Origin: Hippopus hippopus
Lineage: Eukaryota > Mollusca > Bivalvia > Cardiida > Cardiidae
Assembly: GCA_946811185.2 (NCBI GenBank)
Contig: OX328105.1
Location: forward strand, 46,252,845-46,316,844
Direction of reading: 5' to 3'
Length of the DNA stretch: 64,000 nt
The translations under genes and the position numbers were made by a program. The notes under the pieces were generated by a model. It saw only the letters and a program-made list of their open reading frames with translations, was not told the origin of the DNA and did no database searches. This document shows, piece after piece, positions 45,601-57,600 of this stretch. Positions within the stretch are counted from its first letter, which is position 1. Each line of letters opens with the position of its first letter.

Positions 45601-48600
45601 GGAAGGAAAGGAGAAGGTGAAAAACAGGGAGATACAGAAAGGAGCTAAGGAGAGGCAGCAGACAATGGGAGAGAGAGAGAGGAGTGATGGGAGGCAGGGA
45701 CAGAGACAGAGAGATAGAAAGAGAGAATGAGAGGTGGAGGGAAGGATGGAGAAAGAGATATTGAGAGAGAGATGAAAGGTAGAGAGAGAAAGAGAGAGAG
45801 AGAGAGAGATAAGTATAAAAGGCAATTCACAAAGAACTTAAGCATGTTTCTGTTATTGTTGTGAAGTAGCTGGCCTGACAGATCACCTTGCTCCCGGGGA
45901 ACCATTTCTTGCTTACTACTAAAAAAATGATTCTGAGCACAGGGTGTTGGGTACTTGCATGGAATATGTTCCTTTTTGGGACAGTGCATATACACTGTGT
46001 TGTAAGCTGTACGGGACGAAATGTGTAGTCACTTCCAAGATGGCGGACTGTTTACATGGAGAAAGGTGGGTGTCACATTTTATCATCAATAACTTTTTTT
46101 CTTGAAACCTTCCAGTCATGATACTTACAATATATTGTGGGGGAATGATATGGTAAGCCTCGGTGCTATATAGCAAAGAGCCAGTGCCATTATTCGATAC
46201 GTCATATCGGCGTAAACATTGCCATTCGGTAAAATTTAAATTTTAAGCGTGGAACTTGCATCGTTTTTAGTTATAGAATGGAAAATAAGCTAATGCAGTG
46301 GATGAAGGTTGTTATTTCTGTAGGTATTCATCACGTACTTTCCAATGATTACGGTAATTTTTGTGAAATATGTCTAGAAAGACCCGAAAACATGTGTTTT
46401 GTATATCGCTAATGCAGCGGTGTAGTCCACATCAACAATTTCACATACAGCGGTGTAGACACGTTGTTTTCTGAATGGTTTAGACACAATATAAAGCACA
46501 ATGTATGTACGGTTTAGACAAAATTGGCTTGGTCTTGAAACGAATCTATTCTTTTCTGAATGTAATGTAACTTGGCATTAATCCAGAATCCTGAAAATTG
46601 GCACCAACAGTTCGAGACAGTCTCCCTTATTACCGAAACCCACCGAAGGAACCGTCTGGAACCGGTATCAAGACAGTTCCCCGACAAGACAGTTCCCCGT
46701 CACAAGTTTTCGAGACAGTTCCCCGACAGATTTGGCATTACCACGATGACGAAATGTACACGTCAATTAGTTTAAACATTTATTTTATATCGATTGAGAA
46801 ACAAGTTCTAACAACTTATACTAATCTCTCTCGATTCTCACCAATTACATGTACAAACACTTCACAAACGATCATTTATCCATAAAATCCTCTATCAAAC
46901 ATGTTTTTTATCCATGATAAGATTTATTTTGTTGTTTGACATCGAACAAAAGTGTCGGGGAACTATCTACAAAAGTGTTGGGGGAACTGTCTCCAAATCT
47001 GTCGGGGAACTGTCTCGAAAACATGTGTCGGGGAACTGTCTTGTTGGGGAACTGTCTTGTTCCCGTGGAACCAACAAGGGATCATCGTGGAACGAAAAGA
47101 GATAGTTGGGAACAAAAGAGTGCATCAAGAGATTATTTACGATATTATTTATGTAATAGCCAGTATTATATCACGAAAAAAATAAATTATGAAATTACTA
47201 ATGAAAGTTTGTGCAATTACAAATCAATTCCAGCATGGTGGTAGCCATAATTTCAATCATTCACTTAGGATGATAATTACCATCCCGGACTTGCCAATCA
47301 TTTTTATTTCGGAGTTGTTTGAAATACTTTCGCTGATTCGTATCTTGGTATCTGTTTGTTTAATATCTAGTTAAAGTTTTTGGTTTCTGTGCCACTGTTC
47401 GAGTAAAATATGACCGGTAGGTTAACAGGGGATGGGGGATCTACAAAAATTCCGACTGGAGTAAAAAGTATGTTATGTAATTGTTGTTTTTACCCCAAAA
47501 GGAAAAATCGTAAGATGGAATTCCGTGTGATAGATATTCACAATTTTCATTTACCATTGTACAGTTTGATTTCATAATATATGGGTCATGGATTTATATT
47601 TATAAAATCGAATGTTACCCATTAAGATAAGTTATCTCATAAAGTTTTTTATTTATTCTTATAGTTTCATGAATGTTTCTTTCGGCCCCGGACTACATCT
47701 TGTGAATAGGTGAATACGCAGACCCGTTCGCGAAGTACCAAAGATATTTCAGTTTCCCATATTTTGATAGGAAGGCAATCGATGATTAGCGAAACACTTT
47801 CAAAACATGAATAATTCCCGTGGCATCTTATTTGATATAAGTTTGTCTTTCAGAATATACAGGATAGCAATAATATTGTATTTCCAAAAGCCCTGATGTT
47901 ATTTTTGTTTCAGTACTATAAATGCTATGGAATATACTGTCAAATTTTATGTCTAAACCGTACAGAATATAAAGCTTATGTCTGTGTCTAAACCGTTCTG
48001 AAAACAACGTGTCTACACTGCTGTGTGTGAAATTGTTTATGTGGACTACACCGCTGCATTGGCGATTTACATAACACATGTTTTCGGGTCTTTCTAGACA
48101 TATTTCACAAAAATTACCGTAATCATTGGAAAGCACGTGATGAATACCTACAGAAATAACAACCTTCATCCACTGCATTAGCTTATTTTCCATTCTATAA
48201 CTAAAAACGATGCAAGTTCCACGCTTAAAATTTAAATTTTGCCGAATGGCAATGTTTACGCCGATACGACGTATCGAATAATGGCACTAGCTCTTTGCTA
48301 TATAGCACCGAGGCTTACCATATCATTCTCCCACAATATATTGTAAGTATCATGACTGGAAGGTTTCAAGAAAAAAAGTTATTGATGATAAAATGTGACA
48401 CCCACCTTTCTCCATGTAAACAGTCCGCCATCTTGGAAGTGACTACACATTTCGTCCCGTACAGCTTACAACACAGTGATATAAGTACATGTATAATTTT
48501 GCTTCAAGGCTTATTCTCAATCTTTCATACAAAATCTCAAAAAGTCTTTTTATTCTGGCTCCAAGTGCAGGAAAGTCTATGCTATTGTCTAACCATTTCA

Positions 48601-51600
48601 TTGGCTCCTTTCTTTTGTACATGTTTTTCCAGCTGATATTCCAGGTTTATCATCAGCTACATCTATAGAGGATATTTGTTTATTTCCGTGAAAGGTCAAG
48701 ATTTATTTCATTGAGTGAACATCATCAGTATTAATTTCACAAGTGACGCAGCCATGAGTGAAAATATTACCAATGATGTTCACAAGATGAATTAAATTTC
48801 GATCTTTCACTGAAAAAAAAAATATTCTATTTATTTCATCCTTCTACCCCTTTTTTTGTTGGGATTTTCATCAAAATCCAGTACAGTTATTTTTGGTAAT
48901 TCCCTATGGCGTACCCCCTCCACATAGCAACGCATTACAATATTACGTAAAGCACAAGAAATGTAGGGTAAAATTAAATCATATTTCCATCTGGTTGAAT
49001 GGCATGCCCTATGTACCTGGGTAACTTGTGCGCGGAAACTACTGTTTCCGCCTTCAATTGAAGAGTTACAAAATAAAATGAGTATTTTTCACTGAAATAT
49101 CAAACAATATTGGACCATTATTTCTCCATAAACTACTGAAAAGCATGAAATAAAAACAGATCTTCCCTTCATACATGACAGAGTGTAGCCTCTTTCAAAT
49201 AACCATTTTGTATCATTTTTGTTTCAACATCAGCACTTACCATACTTTTAGTAAGTTTCTCTTTCATTTGGTCCAGTATTTTCCCTTTCTCAGATACATG
49301 AATCACATTTAGGTGTAAAGCATCTTTTGAAACATTCTCCCATGCCATTTTGCAGAAAAGAGGAAATATGTAGGGAAACAGACAAAATTCTTCTGTTTCA
49401 AGGTCAAATTCTGGTACATAATACAAGTGAAAGTTTCACACTTTGGCAACCTCCACACTGCAGCCAACAAAAGCCTTTTTCTGCCATTTCTTTACTTCTC
49501 CAGGCCATAAGTAGAATGCATATGTGATGTTAATCACCTGTTTCTGCATAAGAAAGTTTGCGGCAAAATCCTCAAAACTTTTTGGCAACCTTTGTTTTAC
49601 TTGCCTTCTCACTGTTTTTTCTTTTTCAAGGTCTTTCCCCCTTAAAGGATTTTGCCTTTGTAATATGTGTACAATATCATTTAAATCATTGTCACTAAGC
49701 ACAGATTCAGGTTGAGGTACTCCTTGCTCCATCTCTATTGTGTCTTCCTCACTATCTTGAGGTGTTCAAGGAAATTATCATCTGTAACATCATGCAGAGC
49801 AGTGGTATCAAGGATTGCTTCATCTTCATGTTGTTCTTTTGTTTTTGTATTTCCTCCCGTGTTTACGTGTATTTCAATGGACTTTCTCTTGCACAGCACC
49901 CAGAATAACATAATCAGTTAAAAAGTCCTGATTTGTCGATGGACATCATTTGAAATAATTTGTTCTTCACTGCTATATGGTTCATTTGACATGTTTTGGG
50001 GTTACTACCTTATTGTCTTTCATACTCAGAATTTATTTGCTAGTATTTGTTTTCTTTATATAATAAATGAATTATGGTTATAATAATGAATTATGGTTCA
50101 TTTGACATACCTTTTTGGACTTTCTTCATCTGTAACCAGCAGTGTTTTCTTTGTACAGCATAGATTACTAGTATTATGTTTTCCACTTCCCTAACTATCT
50201 CACATTTCTGAAGTTTCCACACCTTTGTCCAAACATGCGCACTCAACTGTAGCACTGTCAGTGGATTACAACTTAATGGTAGAAACTCTCCATCAGAACG
50301 TGTAATAGCTACATCTATCCTATTTTCTTACACTTGTTTTTTACAGTACTGGATAACTTTTTGCATGGATAGACTGTATCCTTGATGAAAATACAATACT
50401 GCATGGTTCTTCTGGCTTCCAAAGTCTACCCAGGTCTGGTAATAGATAAAACACAACTTGTGATGCATGTTGGTTTTGAAACTTGAAATACTCTTGTGCA
50501 GCAGCTGTAGCCTCTAGCATTACTTTAAATGCCTTTTCATACTGGCAGGTGTATTGCTTTTCATTAGACTTCAATGAGCACTTGTTCAATTGCTGTTAAA
50601 ATTAATGTTCCGTGAACAGAAGGAAACTCTCCTACAAATATGCATTTTTGACATGTGACTTATTTTGCTTTCTTTGATGTATGTGATGAGCATTGTGGAA
50701 ACTTTGTGTGATAGAGTGAATTTGATACTGTGTATATATCATCAGAGGTATTTTCATTTGGTGGTTTTTCAGACAGAGTTACATATCCATATAAATTTTG
50801 TGTATTAGTGATAAGATCTCCCTTGGTGATTTCCGAGCATCAGTCTCTAGAAAAGTTAGTGAATCGTATTTCTCTGGAACCTCATAATGAACTGGACATT
50901 TATAAATGTTTTCTGAAGGGGCTTTCACTTCTAATGCATATTGGATGCCTCTCTCTGTCCACAGACTTCCATCAGGGGATACACCAATACCATGCTTTTT
51001 ATATAGAGGATCTTACATGAGTGTTTATGTATTATTATTATTTTTATTAAACGAGTCGACTAAAATTGTATGACGTGAGCCTTGGGGAGCGACAAATACA
51101 TTTTAGTCAACGAGTTTGATGAAAATGATAATACATAAACACGAAAGTGAGATTCTATTTATCACATAAAATGTGCATCATCACCTTTAGCCTCTTTACC
51201 TTTCACAGGTCCATGTTTACATTGTAGTTTGGTTTCAAATGTGTACATACACTAGTAGATAGTTCTTTGACATTTACACCAAAAAAAAGAGTGAAATACT
51301 TTAAAGAGGGGTTAAGTCCACCTATTTCCACAATAATATTGATTTTAAGAGACTTTCGCTGCATTTCTTGCTTTTATCAAGCATGAAACTCAAAAAAAAC
51401 TTTCCATGCGTATACGTCTTAGCAACAATGACGTCATTTTTCCCCGAAACGGCGTAAGAGCACAAATTCCCGCACAAATTGTGGTTGGTTTCTCTGGCTT
51501 AACACACTCATGACTGAAAACTGATCAGAACCAGGACCCAAAAAACGATAAAAAACGATACACTAGTGTATTATCAAAAATAAGTCATGGGTTTAATACA

Positions 51601-54600
51601 CTGCTGGAGGAGGTTTTATGTGATAATCTTTTTCATAGAATATCATTTGTGGATAGAGACAAGGTATTACAAGTGAAGATAGTTTTGCTATTTAGTGTTT
51701 TTCACTTTCATAGCCGTTCTGCTTGGCTGCAGTTTGTTTAGCATTTGGTTCAAGCTTTTCCACACCACTTACTACTTGGGCAAAGTAGCCTCTCTGCTGT
51801 TTTAGTCCATCACACCCTAGTGGACTGTATGCAGTGCTGCAAGTGACATTTGCCTTATTCCTTGCAGCAAACAAATAAGCAGACTGCTGCGTAATCAAAT
51901 AAGTTTCTAACTTTTCTATGTGAAGAGTTATTTTCATTGCATCTCATTCTTTCTGTAGAACAACTTTGGCTTTTTTTTACTCATAGCAAATAAATGTCCA
52001 GCTCTATTTAGGAAAGTCTTTGCTTTTCAAATGGTGAACTGAATATCTAGGAGTGAACAAATACAATTTTCCAGTTGATATGTAACAGTATTGCACATAT
52101 CTATTGCATATATGCATAATTTATTGATCCAGCTCTATCCATTGATGATTTTTCCTTCACTTTGACTGTTTGAAATGTTTGTAGTCTTTTACATTCTCTA
52201 AGATATCTGATGCATCTAGTAATTAATGCCAAGCATCCATTGAATCTGTCAGATATAATGCAGATCCTATTGTTAGCTCAAGTCGTTCAAATAAAACTGT
52301 AGCCTCCTGAAATACTGTTACTATTTCTGACATCAGAATACAATCATGTTTATGCTCTGTTTAACTCTAAAGAGTTTGCCTGTCTTAGAAACCAAGCAAA
52401 TCAACATTGGTCCTCCCTCTGATTTTTTTTCCATCAAACATTGGTCCTCCCTCTGATTTTTTTTCCATCAAACATCACATTACAACACAAAGGAATTTTC
52501 TCTACACTTTTTAGTTGAATCATACCGTATTTCAAACCATCTACTTCAGTTCCAGAAAATTTCTGTCCAAAGGGTTCATATTTGCTAGTACATACACACT
52601 TGGACAAGCAAAAATTAATTTTTGAACGAATAGGTGATTTTTTTGTTTTTTCCAGCCAATAGATCAGTTTCATTCTTCATTCTGCTCATAAACCTAATGA
52701 AACATCCCTCAAATAGCTTTTTGCCATGCCAGAAGAAATCCTGAGTAGATTGGAGTATCGCTGAAACAATTAATGACATCGGTGAACAACTGATATGCAA
52801 GGATATTTAATGGAAAACGTTTGTCTTTTACCATCGAGAAAAAGGTGAGAAATGTGCTTTTTTTGCCCATCTTTGTCAACCTCTTTCAGAAAATCACATA
52901 TTAGTTGGATTTCAGTTTCAGTACACCCTGTATTATCAGAATTCAAGCTGAATTTGCTCATACCATTTGTCTCAATGTCAGATAGGAATACCTCGTCCAC
53001 TGGAAAAAGGTGGTGCTTGGCTCTGTAACATTTCCCTGTGGCATATGACAGCTTAAGCCTTGAAACTATAGGGCTTTGAACAACATTTGGTCTAAACCCA
53101 GTTCTTATCTTTAATGAAGGCTTTGGCAACATCCATGTTTTAAAAGTTTTCCGTCATGCTCTTTCCTTTGAACACTCCCATGTTCTAGAAAAAGGAAATA
53201 AGTAAAAATAAAAAACAAGTGATTGGCACCTTTTATCAATTCTGATTGTAAGTTTGTATTAGCAAAATACCAATTTAACAATTCATAAAATTAGTGAAAA
53301 CACATTGAAAGACCGGAGCATTACGTAACATTCTCCTTTTTTCGGAATTTCAAAGACATAAGAAAACATAAATACAAAGAATGACAAGCTTACCTGTTTC
53401 TCAAATTGTTTTGAGTGATATTTTTGGAGCCAGAAGACCAACAAGTTTACTTATGAACCCCATTGGCTTTGAATATGAAGTTTCCCACCAGGTTACTGCT
53501 TTCAAAGCATGCAGATATGCCATTAACTCTATACCAAACAACAGAATTTTCGACTTGCCTAAATCCAAAACATTTTCAGATAACAAACATTCCTTAGCTG
53601 ATAGGACTTGTCTTTAAAAAGCCAGAAAACATTATTGGAAAAGCAGAAAATGCTGGTTACTAGCATTTTCTCTTTTTCCGATAATGTTTTGAAAAGCTTC
53701 CTCTTTAAAGGTCGTTAAAACAAGGTATAGTATGGTGAAGAGTTAAGTCAATTTTAGCTCACCTGAGAACATAGTGCTCAAGGTAATCTTTTGTGCTCTT
53801 GCTATGTCTGCCGCCAGGCGTGCGGCATATGGTTGTCATCAATAACCTTTTATGCACTCTAAAGGCCACATTTTCTATAACATACTCATGAAAATTGGTC
53901 AGAAAGTTTGTCTTTGTTGATATCTTGGACATGTTCGAAATAAGGTCACTCTGAGTCAAAAAGTAGGTCACTAGGCCAAATTCTAGAAAAAGTGTGTGGC
54001 TACATTATTACTTTGATACTCATGAAACTTGGTCAGAATGTTTGTTTTGATAATATCTTGAACAAGTGTAAAATTGGGTCAGGTCTGCTCAAAAAGTAGG
54101 TCACTGCAACAAATCTTGGAAAAACTTTGTATGCACTCCAGAGGCCACTTTTTCAGTCCATTCATGAAACTTGGTGAGAATGTTTACCTTGCAATGATGT
54201 TTTACATCATCACAAGCAGGATCTCTTCAATCCTAGATGACTTTACATAAGTGAGTACTTAAGGCCCATTGGCCCACTTGTTTTTGATAGTTCTAGTTTT
54301 TGTTACAGAGAGGAAAGAGCATCTAGATTTAAGAAAGAGAAAGAGGAGAGAGAGGTAGAAATGGAACAGGCCAAAAAAGCTAGACTTGTGGAACAACAGA
54401 AACAAGCTGCTGAGGCTGAAGCAAAGAAAAGGTAAGAAAGCACATGCCTGCTTTACTGCTTTAGACAATTCTCAGCTTTTCAGCATCTTTATGTCCCAAA
54501 GATCAAAGATATGATCGGGGGATTTAAATTGTTTCTGACCCATTTGTTTGTCTATTTGTCTGTTTTTAATGAACAAAGAATTTAAAGTTTATTGAAAAGA

Positions 54601-57600
54601 TGAAAACCGAAGAAGAAATTAAAGGAACTTCTATTTAACAAGGTAAAAGAAAAGTCTTGCTGGAGAGGTAATATTTTTAGTTCGGCTGTTTTTGACGAAA
54701 ATGTCCAGTTGTCATAATCCGGGTGGCGTCGTCTTGGCCATCGTCGTGAAAAAATTTCTGACATTTTGTAATATCTCTGTTATAACTGAAGATATTTACT
54801 TCAAACTTGGACAATTTGTTAACTATCACAAGGGAACAAATTCAGTGGTTAACCATCAAAATATTTGTGACACAGTTATTCCCCTTTTTTGACTTAGAAT
54901 TTTCACTGAAAATCAAGCACTTGCAGTCAAGCGATGTCACCCACATGTGATGCTCTTGTTGTGTACAGAACCACAAATGATATTTACGAAATGAAGAAGG
55001 AATTAAAAGCTTACTATAAAAAAGAGTTCAGAAGGTATGAAGAGAACTACATAACAATTAAATGAAGAAAAATTGGGCTGGAGAAGTCATGTTTTTGTAT
55101 ATAGAACCACAGATTAAAAGATTTTTTTTTTCGATGAATTTAATACCTGCAGCAGATCACCACTGAAAACATTATGGCAAAAGGTCAGAATAAATTTTGC
55201 ACATTTTGACCATTTTCTCTTTTTGTCAGAATGTTCTGTATGTATTGCACTGGAGGGCATGTCATTTATGCTTTGAAAGATCTCTACTGAACTATTGATC
55301 AAACAACAAAACTTGGGACTAGCCGAGTTTCAATGCATTTGTATTTGACAATTTAAATGTGGATTTAAATGCAAAGATTTTTCTATGAAAGGGTAGGTAA
55401 CATTGTGGGAAAAGGCTAAGATGCTGGTTACTAGCATTTTCTCCTTTTCCCACATTGTTTTCTAAAGTCTTCTACCTCATGTAATGTAATGAGATAAAGC
55501 ACATGTTTTGTCTGACTTCAGTGAGACAGCTCGAATTCAAGTGCGTCTACCTGACGGATCTTCTTTTACACAGACATTTCAGTCTATGGAAACTTTACAG
55601 GCATTGTATGATATTGTGTCACGGGTGAGTCTACAGAAAATGTCATTTGTAGATGATAAATTATATATGTCTCAAATGATGGAATTTGCTTTTGAATGGA
55701 GAGAAACACTATGGGAAATGGAGGAAATGCTGGTTACGAGCATTTTCTCCTTTTACCATCGTGTTTTCAGAAGCTTTCTTCCTCAGGGCTATTACATATA
55801 AATCATGTGATTTAACATGTATTTTGCTTTTCAGACTTTTAATTTTGAATGAAATTGTTTTCATTTAACCCATTACCACACAATCCCGACTTTTAACGAC
55901 CTTGAAAAAGAAGCCTTTTGAAAACATTGTGGGAAAAGGAGAAAATGCTGGTAACCAGCATTTTCTCCTTTACCCACAATGTTTTCTATCCTTCCAAAAA
56001 CAAATTTCAATTTTTCAGTCACATTAATTTTGACGTCTGCAAATGCTTTCAATTTGGACCATTCTAAAATCTTGTCATTTGGTAAAGGGTTAATCAATAT
56101 GAAAACATTGTGGGTAATAAAGATATTGCATGACACTAATTCGCTCTTTTTCCCTAAATGTTTTTGAAAACTGTCAATTGATATAGGATTTTTTCTTTCC
56201 CAATCAATTTTGTGTTTTAACAACTCTGAAGAAAATTCTGTTTGAAAACACTGTAAAAAATTTGAAAACATTGTGGGAAAAAGAGAAACTGCTGCTACTC
56301 AGCATTTTCTCCTTTTCCCACAATGCTTTTATGTCTAAGATAAATTTCGTCATCTGAGTTACATTCACTTTGTTGTCTGCAAATGTTCTCACTTTGTACA
56401 TGTCAAAAATTTTGTTGTCTAGTTAAAATTGATGAACTTTTGTTTTGTAATGGTATAAGGGCTGTTCAGGAATTCTGTGTAATAGTTTAGTAATTCAATT
56501 CCTGAACAAAAAATGATTATCTTTTACTTACTGTGATTATCTAACATGCATACAATGAATGGTATTAGAATAGTATTAGAATACAAATACATTAATTATA
56601 ACAAGTTAAAAAAATTCCAATATAAACAACACAGCACAGGGCATGCTCACTGTCACAAAGTTACGATGTATGCACAACGTCATCACTTATCCAAATAGTC
56701 TCCAGCGACCCTCACACATTTTTCACGACCCTCGACCCATTTATCAAATGTACCATGTATTATCATATGTTGAAACTATCTTCGGGCTGCCTTTTGTAGT
56801 TTGTCTACTGTTTCAAAACCAATCCTGCAAAGCTTGGCCTTCCACTCGGGAAACAATCGGAAGTCACATGGTGCCAAATCTGGGCTGTATGGTGGATGCT
56901 CTAGCAGATCGAATTCTGGAAAATCAATCTCGATAAGAGTTGTTCTTGCCTTGTGGCATAGGGCATTGTCCTGGTGTAGGATCACTCGGTCAAGTGGAAG
57001 GTCTGGTTGTTTCCTTGGTAACGCACGTGGCAGATAACACCATAGAAACTGGAGTGTGAAAGACAATGATAAGAATACTGGTTCAATTCCCACTTCTTTG
57101 GTCTTGCGAACGAGACTTTAAACCGAGGCCCATCTACACATGACCTTAGCTGTTGAGTGGGGCATTAAACTTGATTCAATCAATCAGTCTTTAGATAAAC
57201 CATTTTTTCCTGAGAGTAGTAATCTGCATTCATTGGCTGGCCGTCTAGTATGCAGTGTAGGAGGATCACTCAATGTCAGTCGAAAAAGTAGAGGAACATG
57301 TGTTTCCCTGCACTTCCGACAGATTTGGCTTTGCGAGAAGGTGGTGTGTTGAATATTTTCCACACTGCAGACTGTGCTTTAGACTTGGGATCATAATGGT
57401 ATAACCAAATTTCGTCCAGCGTAACAATCCTATCCGAGAAGTTCTCACCATCTTCTGCTTAACATCTAAGGAACTCCTAGAAACAAGCTACCCGCTGCTG
57501 CTTATTATTGTCAGATAGAAGACGAGGAACCCATCATGCTGTTACTTTTGATATGCAAAGGTCTTTGGTGACTGTTTCGTGCACTACAAACAGCGATGTT

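Larger units (their letters stand above)
45993..48478. mobile_element. 2486-bp element with ~530-bp inverted repeats and 5-bp target duplication
   Basis: The left end is CACTGTGTTGTAAGCTG; the right end is its complement, finishing CACAGTG at 48478. ATATA flanks both ends (45988-45992 and 48479-48483). Inverted similarity runs about 530 bp inward (to about 46520 and 47950), including GGACGAAATGTGTAGTCACT and GGTAAGCCTCGGTGCTATA. CAC termini with a 5-bp duplication are features of Transib/RAG-like transposons, but the AT-rich duplication is atypical and no transposase exists, so the superfamily is open. The interior (46560-47900) holds the GTCGGGGAACTGTCT array and a SINE fragment. Confidence 0.8.
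49165..53170 (-). pseudogene. Unrecognised minus-strand coding remnant, broken
   Basis: Several minus-strand blocks look protein-like: 53132-52770 (RLKLSYATGKCYRAKHHL; TEIQLICDFLKEVDKDGQ), 52673-52434 (CVCTSKYEPFGQKFSG), 50589-50341 (FYLLPDLGRLWKPEEPCS), 49732-49436 (LNDIVHILQRQNPLRGKD; YAFYLWPGEVKKWQKK) and 49426-49169 (FDLETEEFCLFPYIFPLF). They share an orientation but are separated by stops and gaps. A splice-acceptor-like TTTCCTTTTTCTAG lies upstream at about 53175 on the minus strand. I do not recognise the family. It may be a decayed transposon protein or a dead gene. Confidence 0.4.

Noticed and set aside
45565..45825. Ser/Leu-rich ORF
   Set aside because: Translation of the GA microsatellite.
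46671..47057. CRISPR-like array from the regularly repeated 15-mer
   Set aside because: Repeats are too short, occur in both directions, spacing is irregular, and the genome is eukaryotic.
45919..48636. Two near-identical ORFs (minus 45919-46176 and plus 48295-48636)
   Set aside because: They are the same reading frame seen in the two inverted repeats of the 2.49-kb element. Duplication of the frame reflects the TIRs, not a conserved gene.
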